Shown here: positions 29,286-37,695 of the stretch, piece after piece
How positions within the stretch are numbered: the stretch's first letter is position 1
Layout of the letters: each line of letters begins with the position of its first letter
NCBI GenBank assembly: GCA_964419545.1
Contig: CAYQQU010000027.1
Coordinates: 1-64,000, forward strand
Origin: CAYQQU01 sp964419545
Lineage (GTDB): Bacteria > Bacteroidota > Bacteroidia > Chitinophagales > Saprospiraceae
Reading direction: 5' to 3'
Length of the DNA stretch: 64,000 bases
The notes under the pieces: model-generated
The model's database searches: none
Told to the model about the DNA's origin: nothing
Seen by the model: only the letters and a program-made list of their open reading frames with translations
Position numbers and translations under genes: made by a program

Positions 29286-30802
29286 GTTTGATGATTGTTT
29301 AATGCACGGATCATGTCCCGCCGAAAGGCGAGCGTTTCCAAAAATTGCTCCACTGCCGGTTCCCAGCGCCGCCAGGCCGGCGCGTAGAAGTTCCACCCGG
29401 TTTTAAACGTATCAAAAAGATCGGGGTTGACCAGGTACGCGGCATTTTCCAGAATGGGGAGGTAATGGACCGGTTGGCTGAAGCCGGGGTTGAGGCTGTC
29501 CAGCTTTTTCTGAAAGCCGGTGATGACCAATACGGCCAGCCGGTCTTCCCAGGGGCGGCCCTCCAGGCTCAGCAGGTGCGTGATGAGGTGCGCCGGCGGC
29601 AAAAGCCCCGAATGATGCTCCAGGTAGCCGATGCAGGTCCGATTGAAAACGGCGACCGGCAGCCCGGCCAACAGTTGTTTGGCGAAAGAGGAGGCCCAGA
29701 GTTCTTCTTCTTCCAGCAAGAGGCGGACGGCCGCCGCTGCCCATCGTTCGTCGCGGTGACGGTCGATCGCCCGGAAGAGGGCCGGCAACAATACCGGCGC
29801 CCACTGGCTTTGGCGCCACCAGGCCAGTAGCGCGGGCGGCGTTTTATCAAAGTGCGTTTCCCAGAGGCGGGGCGGAATGCGGGCTACCAGTTGGCCGAGC
29901 CATCCGGCGCGTTCGCCGCCCGCAAAAGCGGGGTCTTTTTTCAAAAGTCCGTCACGGCGCAGCTCGCCGTCCAGCGACTTCGGCAGCTCCACCAGCAGGT
30001 CGCCCGCCGGCGATGCCTGCAGGTGAGTGATCACCCGCCCCCAGTGGCGCTGTAGCAGCCCGCTATCGGGAATAAGGCTGAGCAGGTCCGCTGCGCGACG
30101 GCGCACTTCCTGCCGTTTGTCGTCCAGGCATGTCTCCAGGAAGGGTTCGTCCGAAGCCGATAAATGCCTGGCGAGGATGTCGAGAAACGCCAGGCGCAGC
30201 TCGTTGGGCTCATCGGCCCAGGTCTTTTCGAGCAGGGCAACTCCCTGAGCCGGATCGCGCCGCCTTACCTTTTCCAGAAGGGCGATGCGCGCCTGTCGGC
30301 TCCCGGTTTCCCATTCCGACAGATCGTATTCGTCATCCAGGGGCCGCCAGTTGGGGTTAATTCGCAACAGCCAGCGGCCGCGGTCGCCGATGGCCGGTTC
30401 CAGCCGGCGCCAGAGCTCAGGGTCCTGCAGCGCGGCGTCGAACAACGTGGGAAGCTGCTCGGGGGGCAGGCTGTGGCCGGATCGCTGCAAATGGTGCAGA
30501 AACTCTTCGAGCGCCGGCCGGTGATGGCCGCGGACGATGCGCTCGAAAAGGCGAGCAGCCCGGGGAGAACATGGGTTAGACGACTCGCTCGTTTCCGCAG
30601 GGGCCGGCGGGCCGTCGTGAAGAGGTAAGCCCTGAGCGGCTTTTTGCAGCGGAAGGTAAAGAGCAGCCCCGTCGATCAGCAATTGGGCGTTATCCAGGTC
30701 GGGATCCAGCCCCAGCGCGTGCAGTTCACGGCGCACTGGCGCCGGCAGCGTACTGCGATCGGCTCCCAGCAGGGCGGCTTTGACGAGGGAAGTCCAGATC
30801 AT
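29282..30802 (-). CDS. DUF5691 family protein
   Basis: A ~506-residue soluble protein of the DUF5691 family, with no known activity. The N-terminal MIWTSLVKAALLGADRSTLP is characteristic. The middle (about 170-260) has HEAT-like helical pairs such as FLETCLDDKRQEVRRRAADLL, suggesting a protein-binding scaffold. It opens the operon with the MoxR ATPase and DUF5682. An ATG at 30835 would add 11 residues; I chose the ATG at 30802 because the conserved region begins there. It is divergent from atpD across a 342-bp gap. Confidence 0.8.
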   Translation of the reverse strand: MIWTSLVKAALLGADRSTLPAPVRRELHALGLDPDLDNAQLLIDGAALYLPLQKAAQGLPLHDGPPAPAETSESSNPCSPRAARLFERIVRGHHRPALEEFLHHLQRSGHSLPPEQLPTLFDAALQDPELWRRLEPAIGDRGRWLLRINPNWRPLDDEYDLSEWETGSRQARIALLEKVRRRDPAQGVALLEKTWADEPNELRLAFLDILARHLSASDEPFLETCLDDKRQEVRRRAADLLSLIPDSGLLQRHWGRVITHLQASPAGDLLVELPKSLDGELRRDGLLKKDPAFAGGERAGWLGQLVARIPPRLWETHFDKTPPALLAWWRQSQWAPVLLPALFRAIDRHRDERWAAAAVRLLLEEEELWASSFAKQLLAGLPVAVFNRTCIGYLEHHSGLLPPAHLITHLLSLEGRPWEDRLAVLVITGFQKKLDSLNPGFSQPVHYLPILENAAYLVNPDLFDTFKTGWNFYAPAWRRWEPAVEQFLETLAFRRDMIRALNNHQT

Positions 30803-31062
30803 TTTACCGGCTTTTAGGTTTAAAAGTAAGTCCAATTGTAAGAATTTAATCCATGAATCACACCGGTTAATCAGAGAAGGATAAAAAAACGGGAAAAGCG
30901 GAAAGCAAAAAAAAGAGCCGCCGGAAAATAAAATCCGAATTTGATTCTACATATATGGTTATTTATATGTTTTTGTTTGTGGAAATCGCACTTTGGCCTG
31001 TGGGCAAGGGCAAAACTCCGGAATTGTGACACGGGGCTGATGAATCGCAACAGGAATTTTCT

Positions 31063-31093
31063 TTTGATTATCAGCCCCAAAAGACTAACTTTG
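31063..31093 (+). promoter_or_regulatory. Full Bacteroidota promoter of atpDC
   Basis: A TTTG -33 element (31063-31066) is separated by exactly 19 bp from TAACTTTG (31086-31093), matching the Bacteroidota housekeeping consensus TTTG-N19-TAnnTTTG at every defined position. The predicted leader before the atpD ATG is ~45 nt. This also rules out the longer atpD frame that begins at 30941. The rest of the 342-bp gap to DUF5691 is AT-rich with no gene seen. Confidence 0.75.
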
Positions 31094-31144
31094 CAGCGAT
31101 TTTTCGGAAACCTATTTTACCTCAATTCAAATACCAGAAGCAAG

Positions 31145-32662
31145 ATGGCAAATATCGGTCAAGTCAAGCAGGTAATCGGCCCGGTAGTGGACGTAAGCTT
31201 CTCCGGGGAGGACGCCAAGCTCCCTGAAATTTTCAACGCCCTCGAAATCAAGCGCCAAAACGGCGAAACGCTGGTGCTGGAAGTACAGCAGCACCTCGGC
31301 GAAGATAGCGTGCGCACCATCGCCATGGACTCCACGGAAGGGCTCACCCGCGGCATGGAAGTGATCGATACGGGAACCAATATCGCAATGCCGATCGGCG
31401 AGCAGATCAAAGGCCGCCTCTTCAATGTGGTGGGCGAACCGATCGACGGCATCGGTCCGGTCTCGCGCGACAAGGGCGCTTACCCCATTCACCGCAAGCC
31501 GCCGACCTACGAAGAGCTGTCGACCGAGAAAGAGATCCTCTACACCGGCATCAAAGTCATCGACCTGATCGAGCCCTACCTGAAAGGCGGGAAGATCGGC
31601 CTGTTCGGCGGCGCCGGGGTAGGTAAAACGGTACTCATTCAGGAATTGATCAACAATATCGCCAAAGGCTACGAAGGGATCTCCGTTTTCGCCGGCGTCG
31701 GGGAACGCACCCGCGAGGGGAACGACCTGATGCGCGAAATGCTGGAAGCAGGCATCATCAAGTACGGCGAGGAATTCCTCCATTCTATGGAAGCCGGCGG
31801 CTGGGACCTGAGCAAGGTGGACATGAAAGAGCTGGAGGATTCGAAAGCGACCTTCGTCTTCGGGCAGATGAACGAACCGCCCGGCGCCCGCGCCCGCGTA
31901 GCGCTTTCCGGACTGACCATCGCTGAATACTATCGCGACGGCGACCTCGACGATCCCACCGGGGGCCGCGATATCCTCTTTTTTATCGACAATATCTTCC
32001 GCTTCACCCAGGCCGGCTCCGAAGTGTCGGCCCTCCTCGGGCGGATGCCCTCCGCCGTGGGATATCAGCCGACCCTGGCCACGGAAATGGGCCTGATGCA
32101 GGAGCGGATCACCTCTACCAAGCGCGGCTCCATCACCTCGGTGCAGGCGGTTTACGTACCGGCGGACGACCTGACGGACCCGGCTCCGGCAACTACCTTC
32201 GCGCACCTCGACGCCACCACGGTGCTCAGCCGGAAGATCGCTTCTCTCGGGATCTACCCGGCCGTGGATCCGCTGGATTCTACCTCGCGCATCCTGGATC
32301 CCCAAATCATCGGCGATGAACACTACGACTGCGCCGAGCGGGTGAAAAATATCCTGCAACGCTACAACGAGCTGCAGGACATCATCGCGATCCTCGGTAT
32401 GGAAGAATTGTCCGACGAAGATAAGATGGTGGTCCACCGCGCCCGCCGCGTCCAGCGCTTCCTGTCGCAGCCTTTCCACGTGGCTGAGCAGTTCACCGGC
32501 ATCCCGGGTTGCATGGTTTCGATCGATGAGACTATTCGCGGCTTCAAAATGATCATGAATGGTGAAGTGGACCAGTATCCCGAAGCCGCCTTCAACCTGA
32601 AAGGCACGATCGATGAAGCGATCGAGGCCGGCGAGAAAATGCTCAAGGAGATCGAAGCCTAA
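31145..32662 (+). CDS. atpD: F1 ATP synthase subunit beta
   Basis: The catalytic beta subunit of F1Fo ATP synthase, 505 residues. Walker A GGAGVGKT lies near 156-163, ERTREGNDL near 195, the Walker B ILFFIDNIF near 280, ALLGRMPSAVGYQPTLATEMG near 300, and the C-terminal DELSEED-like segment MEELSDEDKMVVHRARR near 420. The frame is open upstream to 30941, but the consensus promoter at 31063-31093 and the canonical start MANIGQVKQVIGPVVDV fix the ATG at 31145. Only atpC follows. In Bacteroidota the atpDC pair is commonly split from the remaining subunit genes, as seen here. Confidence 0.98.
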   Translation: MANIGQVKQVIGPVVDVSFSGEDAKLPEIFNALEIKRQNGETLVLEVQQHLGEDSVRTIAMDSTEGLTRGMEVIDTGTNIAMPIGEQIKGRLFNVVGEPIDGIGPVSRDKGAYPIHRKPPTYEELSTEKEILYTGIKVIDLIEPYLKGGKIGLFGGAGVGKTVLIQELINNIAKGYEGISVFAGVGERTREGNDLMREMLEAGIIKYGEEFLHSMEAGGWDLSKVDMKELEDSKATFVFGQMNEPPGARARVALSGLTIAEYYRDGDLDDPTGGRDILFFIDNIFRFTQAGSEVSALLGRMPSAVGYQPTLATEMGLMQERITSTKRGSITSVQAVYVPADDLTDPAPATTFAHLDATTVLSRKIASLGIYPAVDPLDSTSRILDPQIIGDEHYDCAERVKNILQRYNELQDIIAILGMEELSDEDKMVVHRARRVQRFLSQPFHVAEQFTGIPGCMVSIDETIRGFKMIMNGEVDQYPEAAFNLKGTIDEAIEAGEKMLKEIEA

Positions 32663-32701
32663 ACTTTTCGGGCTTCGATTGAAATTCAATGGAAGAAAAA
32701 T

Positions 32702-33010
32702 ATGAATATCACGGTATTAACACCAGATAAGGAGGTTTTTCAGGGAATGATTACTTCGGTCAAAGTACCGGGTACGCTGGGAGAGTTCCAGATCCTGAAA
32801 AACCACGCACCGATCGTCTCCTCCCTGGAAGCCGGCAAGGTCCACATCGTCACCGCCAAAGGCGCATATCGCTATTTCGACGAAGAAAGCGGTACGATCA
32901 AGACGGAGGACGAAGCCGGAAAAGCCATCACCTTTACTGTGAACGGCGGCTTCGTGGAGGTGCTCAACGATGAGATTTCGCTGCTGGTTACCGGCCTGAA
33001 GGAAATCTAA
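32702..33010 (+). CDS. atpC: F1 ATP synthase subunit epsilon, short form
   Basis: Epsilon subunit of the F1 central stalk, 102 residues, 39 bp after atpD. The N-terminal beta-sandwich is complete (MNITVLTPDKEVFQG, GTLGEFQILKNHAPIVSSL, VNGGFVEVLNDEISLLV). The protein stops there, so the C-terminal two-helix domain that inhibits ATP hydrolysis in many bacteria (total ~135 residues) is absent. There is no sign of a frameshift after the stop; a terminator follows. The short form appears natural and implies that epsilon-type inhibition is missing. Confidence 0.94.
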   Translation: MNITVLTPDKEVFQGMITSVKVPGTLGEFQILKNHAPIVSSLEAGKVHIVTAKGAYRYFDEESGTIKTEDEAGKAITFTVNGGFVEVLNDEISLLVTGLKEI

Positions 33011-33044
33011 CCGAACAAGTTAAGTCATTTTGCTGAGTATAAAT

Positions 33045-33082
33045 GGGAGTCGGCCATCCTGGCCCGACTCCCGTTTTTGTTT
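33045..33082 (+). terminator. Intrinsic terminator of atpDC
   Basis: GGGAGTCGG / CCGACTCCC form a 9-bp stem extended by CCA/TGG and are followed by GTTTTTGTTT. The site lies 34 bp after the atpC stop and directly before the convergent M24B gene. Confidence 0.8.
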
Positions 33083-33086
33083 GGGG

Positions 33087-34388
33087 TTAATTTAGCACCC
33101 TTGCGTTCATTCGCTCTTCGATCTCTTCCGCCTCGATCGGGATGTGGGGCATCAGGTCGACCGGGCCGTGGTCGGTCACCAGGATATCGTTTTCCAGCCG
33201 GATACCCAGGTTTTCCTGCGCGATGTAAATTCCGGGTTCGCAGGTAAACACCATGCCGGCCTGAATCGGGTCATACCGGTGAGCCAGGTCGTGCACGTCG
33301 AGCCCGAGGTGGTGAGAAGCGCCGTGCATGAAGAACTTTTTGTAGGCCGGGCTGCCGTCCTCCTGGTTTTTGATGTCGGTTTTATCGAGCAATTTGAGGG
33401 CGAGCAGTTCGGATTCCATGAGTTTGCCGACCTCCTTGTGGTATTCTTCGAGCGTCGTACCGGGAACCAGCAGTTGGCGGGCGTTTTTGAATACCCTCAA
33501 TACCGCATCGTACACGGCGCGTTGGCGAGGGGAAAATTGCCCGTTTACCGGTATGGTGCGCGACAGGTCGGCGGCGTAGTTGGCGTACTCTGCGCCGAAG
33601 TCCAGCAACACCAGCTCGCCGTCCTGGCAGGTCCGGTCATTGTGGATATAGTGCAGGATGCAGGCGTTAGCGCCGGAAGCAACGATCGGTTCGTAAGCGT
33701 GCCCGGCGGCGCCCTGCCGGATGAACTCGCGGGTGATTTCAGCTTCGATCTCGTATTCTTTGACGCCCGGCCGGGTGCATTCCAGCACTTGCTCAAAGGC
33801 ATTGCCGGTAATGGCGATGGCTTCGCGGAGCACCTCCACTTCGTAGGGGGACTTGATCACGGCCAGCTTTTTCAGGATCGGCTGGGCCCGGTGGTACTTA
33901 TGCGCCGGATAGCTCTCCATCAGCTGGCGGGCAAACCGCAGATCCCGGGAAGGCACCGGCGAGCGAAAGCGGTCGTGCTCATTGGTATTGACGTAGATGC
34001 GTTTGGCCAGCAGGATGAGTTCGTGCAGGATGGCGTCCATCTCGTCGAGCCAATAGATCTTTTCCACGCCCGAAAGGGCGCGCGCTTCTTCCTTGCTGAG
34101 TTTCCGTCCTTCCCAGCGCTCCATCTGCTCGTTGGTGCGCCGGGTAAAAGCCACTTCCTGAAACCCCTCCTTAATGCAGTCGGGAAACAGCACCAGCACC
34201 GTCTCCGGTTGGTCGAGGCCGCTCAGGTAGAAAAGGCCCGAGTTTTGCCGAAACGGAAAATAAGTATCGCCGCTGCGGGGCATGAGGTCGTTGGAATGGA
34301 AGATCGCAATGGAGTCAGGCTGCATTTTCTGCATGAAGCGCTTGCGATTCAGCCGGAAAAGTTCTGGGTTGAGTGGATGGTAGCGCAT
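33087..34388 (-). CDS. M24B (aminopeptidase P-type) metallopeptidase
   Basis: A 433-residue Xaa-Pro aminopeptidase-type enzyme, which removes N-terminal residues preceding proline. The N-terminal creatinase-like domain (about 1-165, FPFRQNSGLFYLSGLDQPE) precedes a pita-bread domain. Metal ligands are recognisable in VLLDFGAEYANYAADLSR (two Asp), GASHHLGLDVHD (His), GMVFTCEPGIY (Glu) and LGIRLENDILVT (Glu). It is cytoplasmic, as no signal peptide is present. It is followed on the same strand by no partner and looks independent. Confidence 0.93.
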   Translation of the reverse strand: MRYHPLNPELFRLNRKRFMQKMQPDSIAIFHSNDLMPRSGDTYFPFRQNSGLFYLSGLDQPETVLVLFPDCIKEGFQEVAFTRRTNEQMERWEGRKLSKEEARALSGVEKIYWLDEMDAILHELILLAKRIYVNTNEHDRFRSPVPSRDLRFARQLMESYPAHKYHRAQPILKKLAVIKSPYEVEVLREAIAITGNAFEQVLECTRPGVKEYEIEAEITREFIRQGAAGHAYEPIVASGANACILHYIHNDRTCQDGELVLLDFGAEYANYAADLSRTIPVNGQFSPRQRAVYDAVLRVFKNARQLLVPGTTLEEYHKEVGKLMESELLALKLLDKTDIKNQEDGSPAYKKFFMHGASHHLGLDVHDLAHRYDPIQAGMVFTCEPGIYIAQENLGIRLENDILVTDHGPVDLMPHIPIEAEEIEERMNARVLN

Positions 34389-34484
34389 AGTCGTCTTTGC
34401 CTTTTTTCGGAAAAATAAACGAAAAAAGACATATCAGGTGCTGCCGGCAGAAACTAAATTGGAAAAATTTACGGGATGGCGGCC

Positions 34485-34871
34485 TTACAATTTATCGTCC
34501 ACCTCGCGCAACTCGCTCTCGTCGAAATGGCCGAACCAGGTACCGAGCTGCTTGCGGGCTCTGGCTTTCACTTCGTCATTGACATAGGCGGCGATGGTGA
34601 CCAGTCCGAAGCTCAGCACGCCCAGGTCGTCGGTATAACCGATAATCGGGCTGAGGTCCGGAATGGCGTCGATGGGAGCAAGCAGGTAGCCCAGCGTTCC
34701 CAAGATGATATTTTTGGCCCAGGAGGGCGTTTCTTTGCGTCGGTAAGCATAAAACATCAGCAAGGCGGCGTAGACGACCTGGAGTCCGGCCTGCCGTGCG
34801 AAATGTTTGAGCTTGTGCCAGAAGCGTGCTTCAGTGAAGAGCTTGGCGTATTTGCTGATCTTTTCTTTCAT
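34485..34871 (-). CDS. YkvA/DUF1232 family membrane protein
   Basis: A 128-residue protein with the DUF1232 core (about residues 55-95): ILGTLGYLLAPIDAIPDLSPIIGYTDDLGVL, a pattern found across bacteria. One or two hydrophobic stretches (30-43 and 55-90) suggest a membrane association. The function of the family is unknown. It lies 96 bp upstream of the peptidase gene on the same strand. Confidence 0.86.
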   Translation of the reverse strand: MKEKISKYAKLFTEARFWHKLKHFARQAGLQVVYAALLMFYAYRRKETPSWAKNIILGTLGYLLAPIDAIPDLSPIIGYTDDLGVLSFGLVTIAAYVNDEVKARARKQLGTWFGHFDESELREVDDKL

Positions 34872-34963
34872 TGTCTACTGATGAAAGCGCTCGTGCGCTG
34901 ATTCCTTCTTCAAAATAAGGAATTTTTACCGATATAAAACAGCCCCGGCGCCCTGATGGTTGC

Positions 34964-36010
34964 CTACCGGCGCCATTTATCGGTGAGGAGCTCGGCTGCC
35001 GGTCCGGCCACCTCCAGGGCAGTGTTCCGGCCTTCCCCCTCAAAGATCAGTTGCTCATCTTCGAAAAATTTAACGCTGACCGTAGACTGCATGCTTTCAT
35101 TCACTTTTCCCGCCATGCTGCCGGCGATCGGAGAGATCAGCTCCCCGCCGCCCGCCTGGCGGGCTAAAAGCTCCAACCGCCGCCGCCGGTCCTTAAAAGC
35201 CAGGCTGACCGTATGTTCGCCCAGCTGCGCGCGCATCATGGCGCCGGTATACGTGGCGAAGCGATAAAGCCGCCGCCGGCGCCAGAACCCGACGATGTAT
35301 CCGATAAAGTGGCTGCCGAGCCAGGGTATCCGGGCTACGGACGCGGTAAGCGAAACGGGCTGCGGATCGTCAAAATGATTGCTGTGCACCCAGATCCAGG
35401 AAGAAGGGAACGATTGTCCCCAATCCTTTTCCATGTATCCTCGCCCGCCGGTGAAATCGACTCGCTCGCCGCGTACGGTCAGGGCGCCCTCCAGGTCGTG
35501 GTGCAGGCTGACGATGCCATGATAGCATTCCATAAAAGGCACAAAAGAGTACCAGCCCATGATACCAGGCGCGCCGAGCATTTTGGGCCAGGGGGTCCGG
35601 TTTTGGAGGTGCAGTTCGCCCCGGACCTCCGGAAGGTCCAGCACTACGCGTTCGGCCGAAAAGTAATTGTCGCCAAGATCAAGGCCGAACCGCCGGCGAT
35701 CGGGCCGGAAAGCCGGGGCCGGGAATTCGTGGTACGCCGCCGTACACGCCTTGCCGTCGAGCACCTGGATGAAAGCGTGTTGGTTACCATCCGCATCCAT
35801 GCTGATGCCTGGTATGAAAGCGAAGGCAAAACGCTCTTCAGGGTCGACGATCTTGCAGTACCAGCCTTCGAAATAATTGCGACGGCGCCCCCAGCCGTGG
35901 TACATGTCGGGCTGCCAGACGGCCCGCCAGCGAAGCCGTTGTCGGGTGATCGGGTTCAAGGTTTCCGTTTTTTTTTTGTCTCTGCCATGCGCCAAAAAAA
36001 AGTGGCGCAC
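34964..36010 (-). CDS. Tocopherol-cyclase-like protein
   Basis: About 330-348 residues, related to the tocopherol cyclase family (lipocalin/AttH-like fold). Diagnostic segments are MYHGWGRRRNYFEGWYCKIVD, FAFIPGISMD, GYMEKDWGQSFPSSWIWVHSNHF and GSHFIGYIVGF. In plants and cyanobacteria the enzyme closes the chromanol ring; most bacterial members lack a known substrate and the tocopherol pathway is not indicated here. The listed ATG lies inside a small palindrome (35988-36009); a TTG at 35959 (LNPITRQRL) is a credible alternative start because family members begin about there. It is divergent from the ExbD gene. Confidence 0.8.
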   Translation of the reverse strand: MRHFFLAHGRDKKKTETLNPITRQRLRWRAVWQPDMYHGWGRRRNYFEGWYCKIVDPEERFAFAFIPGISMDADGNQHAFIQVLDGKACTAAYHEFPAPAFRPDRRRFGLDLGDNYFSAERVVLDLPEVRGELHLQNRTPWPKMLGAPGIMGWYSFVPFMECYHGIVSLHHDLEGALTVRGERVDFTGGRGYMEKDWGQSFPSSWIWVHSNHFDDPQPVSLTASVARIPWLGSHFIGYIVGFWRRRRLYRFATYTGAMMRAQLGEHTVSLAFKDRRRRLELLARQAGGGELISPIAGSMAGKVNESMQSTVSVKFFEDEQLIFEGEGRNTALEVAGPAAELLTDKWRR

Positions 36011-36030
36011 GCATCCTTTACTAGAAAGGA
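35988..36030. promoter_or_regulatory. Two tandem small palindromes between divergent genes
   Basis: TGCGCCA-N8-TGGCGCA (35988-36009) and TCCTTT-N5-AAAGGA (36014-36030) lie side by side in the region between the cyclase-like gene and exbD. They could be operators or small hairpins; the first covers the annotated ATG of the cyclase-like gene. Confidence 0.35.
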
Positions 36031-36092
36031 CGCACTGGTTTCCGGATCAAATAACCACTAAAACCATTCAGGTAAGTCAAAAACCAAATCAA

Positions 36093-36620
36093 ATGTTCAA
36101 CAAACGACAAAGACGAACGAGCGGGCCCGTCAATGCGGGCTCCATGGCGGACATCGCCTTCTTATTGCTGATCTTTTTCCTGGTCACCACCATCATCCTC
36201 AACGAAAAAGGACTGATGGTGCAACTGCCGCCCTGGTCGGACGCGCCGCCCCAACCGCTTGGCGATGACCGGGTTTATTCTGTAAAGCTTAATGGCGCGG
36301 ACGAGTTGCTGGTGGAAGGGCAGGCCATGGCCGTTACGGATCTCAGGGAAGCCGTCAAAGCCTTTCTGCTGGAACATGCGGGTAAAAAGGCGGCAGTGAT
36401 CGCGCTGCAGAATGACCGCAGCACCAGCTACGCCGCTTATATCGGGGTGTACGACCAGTTAAAAGCTGCCTACCGGGAGTGCTGGGAGCAGGAGGCCCGG
36501 AGCCGCTACGGCAGGTCGCTGGCCGAACTAAGCACCGTCCAGGAAAAGCAGTTAAAGCGCTGGCTGCCCATGGTGATTTCAGAATCCGAACCTACGGATT
36601 ACGTCGCAGCCGGCCAGTGA
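36093..36620 (+). CDS. ExbD/TolR-family protein
   Basis: A 175-residue ExbD-type component of a proton-driven energy-transduction complex (with ExbB/TolQ and TonB/TolA). The single membrane helix covers about 19-37 and carries the essential proton-path Asp20 in SMADIAFLLLIFFLV. The periplasmic part is unusual: after a standard start (LMVQLPPW...) it includes an extended charged helix (KAAYRECWEQEARSRYGRSL) and a conserved-looking C-terminal tail. No exbB or tonB is adjacent, so it probably joins a complex encoded elsewhere. The ATG at 36093 is chosen over earlier in-frame codons because the family starts there. Confidence 0.88.
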   Translation: MFNKRQRRTSGPVNAGSMADIAFLLLIFFLVTTIILNEKGLMVQLPPWSDAPPQPLGDDRVYSVKLNGADELLVEGQAMAVTDLREAVKAFLLEHAGKKAAVIALQNDRSTSYAAYIGVYDQLKAAYRECWEQEARSRYGRSLAELSTVQEKQLKRWLPMVISESEPTDYVAAGQ

Positions 36621-36628
36621 CCCTCTAA

Positions 36629-36659
36629 GAAAAGCCCTCACCACCGGCGAGGGCTTTTC
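36629..36659. terminator. Bidirectional intrinsic terminator
   Basis: GAAAAGCCCTC / GAGGGCTTTTC forms an 11-bp stem with a 9-nt loop between the convergent exbD and deacetylase genes. A- and T-tracts within the stem make it usable in both directions. Confidence 0.75.
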
Positions 36660-36692
36660 AATCATGAGAATTGGCATTATAGAAACTTTGCA

Positions 36693-37337
36693 TCAGGCGC
36701 TGCGGCGCAGCGGGTGCATGCAGTGTTCGTCGATTTTATCAAAGCGGTAGCCGCGTTCGGCAAAATATTCGAGCACGCGGGGAAGCACGTAGTACAGGTT
36801 TTCCGATGCTTTCAGGCTGTCGTGCATGACGATGATCGAGCCGGGCCCGGCATTTTCCGTTACGTTCGCCAGGCATTGATCCAGAGTAATGCCCGGGTCG
36901 AAGTCGCCGCTCAGCACGTCCCACATGATAATCCGGTAATGGCGCTGCAGGAACTGGGCCTGCTTCGGCTTCATCCGTCCGTAGGGCGGGCGGAACAATT
37001 CCGAGTGGGTCAGAGCGGCGCAACGCCGCACATTGTGAAAATAGGGCAGGTTTTCGGTGCACCAGCCGTTGAGGTGGTTGAAAGTATGATTACCCACCGC
37101 ATGCCCCTTGGCGAGCACCTGTTCGAAGACGGCGGGGTGTTTTTCGATATTGTCGCCTACACTGAAGAAAGTGGCCCGGGCGTCGTACTGCTCCAGTTGT
37201 TCGAGCACCCAGGGAGTGACGCCGGGAATGGGCCCGTCGTCAAAAGAAAGATAGAGTATGCGCTCGTCCGTCGGGATGCGCCAAATGTAGTTGGGGAACA
37301 GGTTCTGAATGAATTGCGGCGTTTTTACCAAATACAT
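36693..37337 (-). CDS. Polysaccharide deacetylase (CE4 family)
   Basis: A 214-residue NodB-homology enzyme that removes N- or O-acetyl groups from glycans. All CE4 motifs are present: SFDDGP at 31-36 (catalytic base and metal Asp), NHTFNH at 83-88 (metal His residues), RPPYG at 116-120, a WDVLSGDFDPG segment near 139, and IVMHDS near 168. There is no signal peptide, so it is probably cytoplasmic or released by another route. The compact size equals a bare catalytic domain. It converges with exbD. Confidence 0.92.
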   Translation of the reverse strand: MYLVKTPQFIQNLFPNYIWRIPTDERILYLSFDDGPIPGVTPWVLEQLEQYDARATFFSVGDNIEKHPAVFEQVLAKGHAVGNHTFNHLNGWCTENLPYFHNVRRCAALTHSELFRPPYGRMKPKQAQFLQRHYRIIMWDVLSGDFDPGITLDQCLANVTENAGPGSIIVMHDSLKASENLYYVLPRVLEYFAERGYRFDKIDEHCMHPLRRSA

Positions 37338-37695
37338 AGCAAATTGGATTTGTTCTGGGATACTATGATGAAAAAGCGGTATTCCTTACACTGCTATAGC
37401 GGCATAGGGATACCGAAGGACTTTTTTCGATTCAACACAACTAGGGAAAATAACTGGGCTATCCAGGCGCCCGCGCGGTTTATTTCGCGGATGCTTTTTG
37501 AAATTCTTAACTTTGCTGCCCGGCTTTCGACTGAGGCGGGTTTCCGGCAGGGGAGAAAGTTTTTTTTCAGAACGCTTAAACGCCCGAATACGCTGCTATC
37601 CGGGCGATAAAAAATTACTTTTATTACGACGTCCAACGCATACGGTTATTGAAATCCTGTTTTGTGAATCACCCACGTAAAATATTCGGCTGTTG
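37338..37695. other. 358-bp gap with the gltX leader
   Basis: The segment between the divergent deacetylase and gltX. It contains a small palindrome (CGGTATTCC 37377-37385 with GGGATACCG 37407-37415), a -7 box at 37508, and a hairpin CGCCCG/CGGGCG (37581-37606) followed by an A/T-rich stretch. No convincing coding frame is seen. Confidence 0.5.
37508..37515 (+). promoter_or_regulatory. Candidate -7 box for gltX with a long leader
   Basis: TAACTTTG fits TAnnTTTG perfectly. Transcription from here would give a ~175-nt leader before gltX, containing the hairpin at 37581-37606. Confidence 0.45.

Noticed and set aside
31127..32689. 520-codon open frame antisense to atpD
   Set aside because: Fully covered by atpD, whose conservation is certain; no domain in the antisense product.
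34964..36010. Evidence for a tocopherol (vitamin E) pathway
   Set aside because: Only the cyclase-like family member is present; no homogentisate prenyltransferase or methyltransferase genes are near, so the name does not imply tocopherol synthesis.
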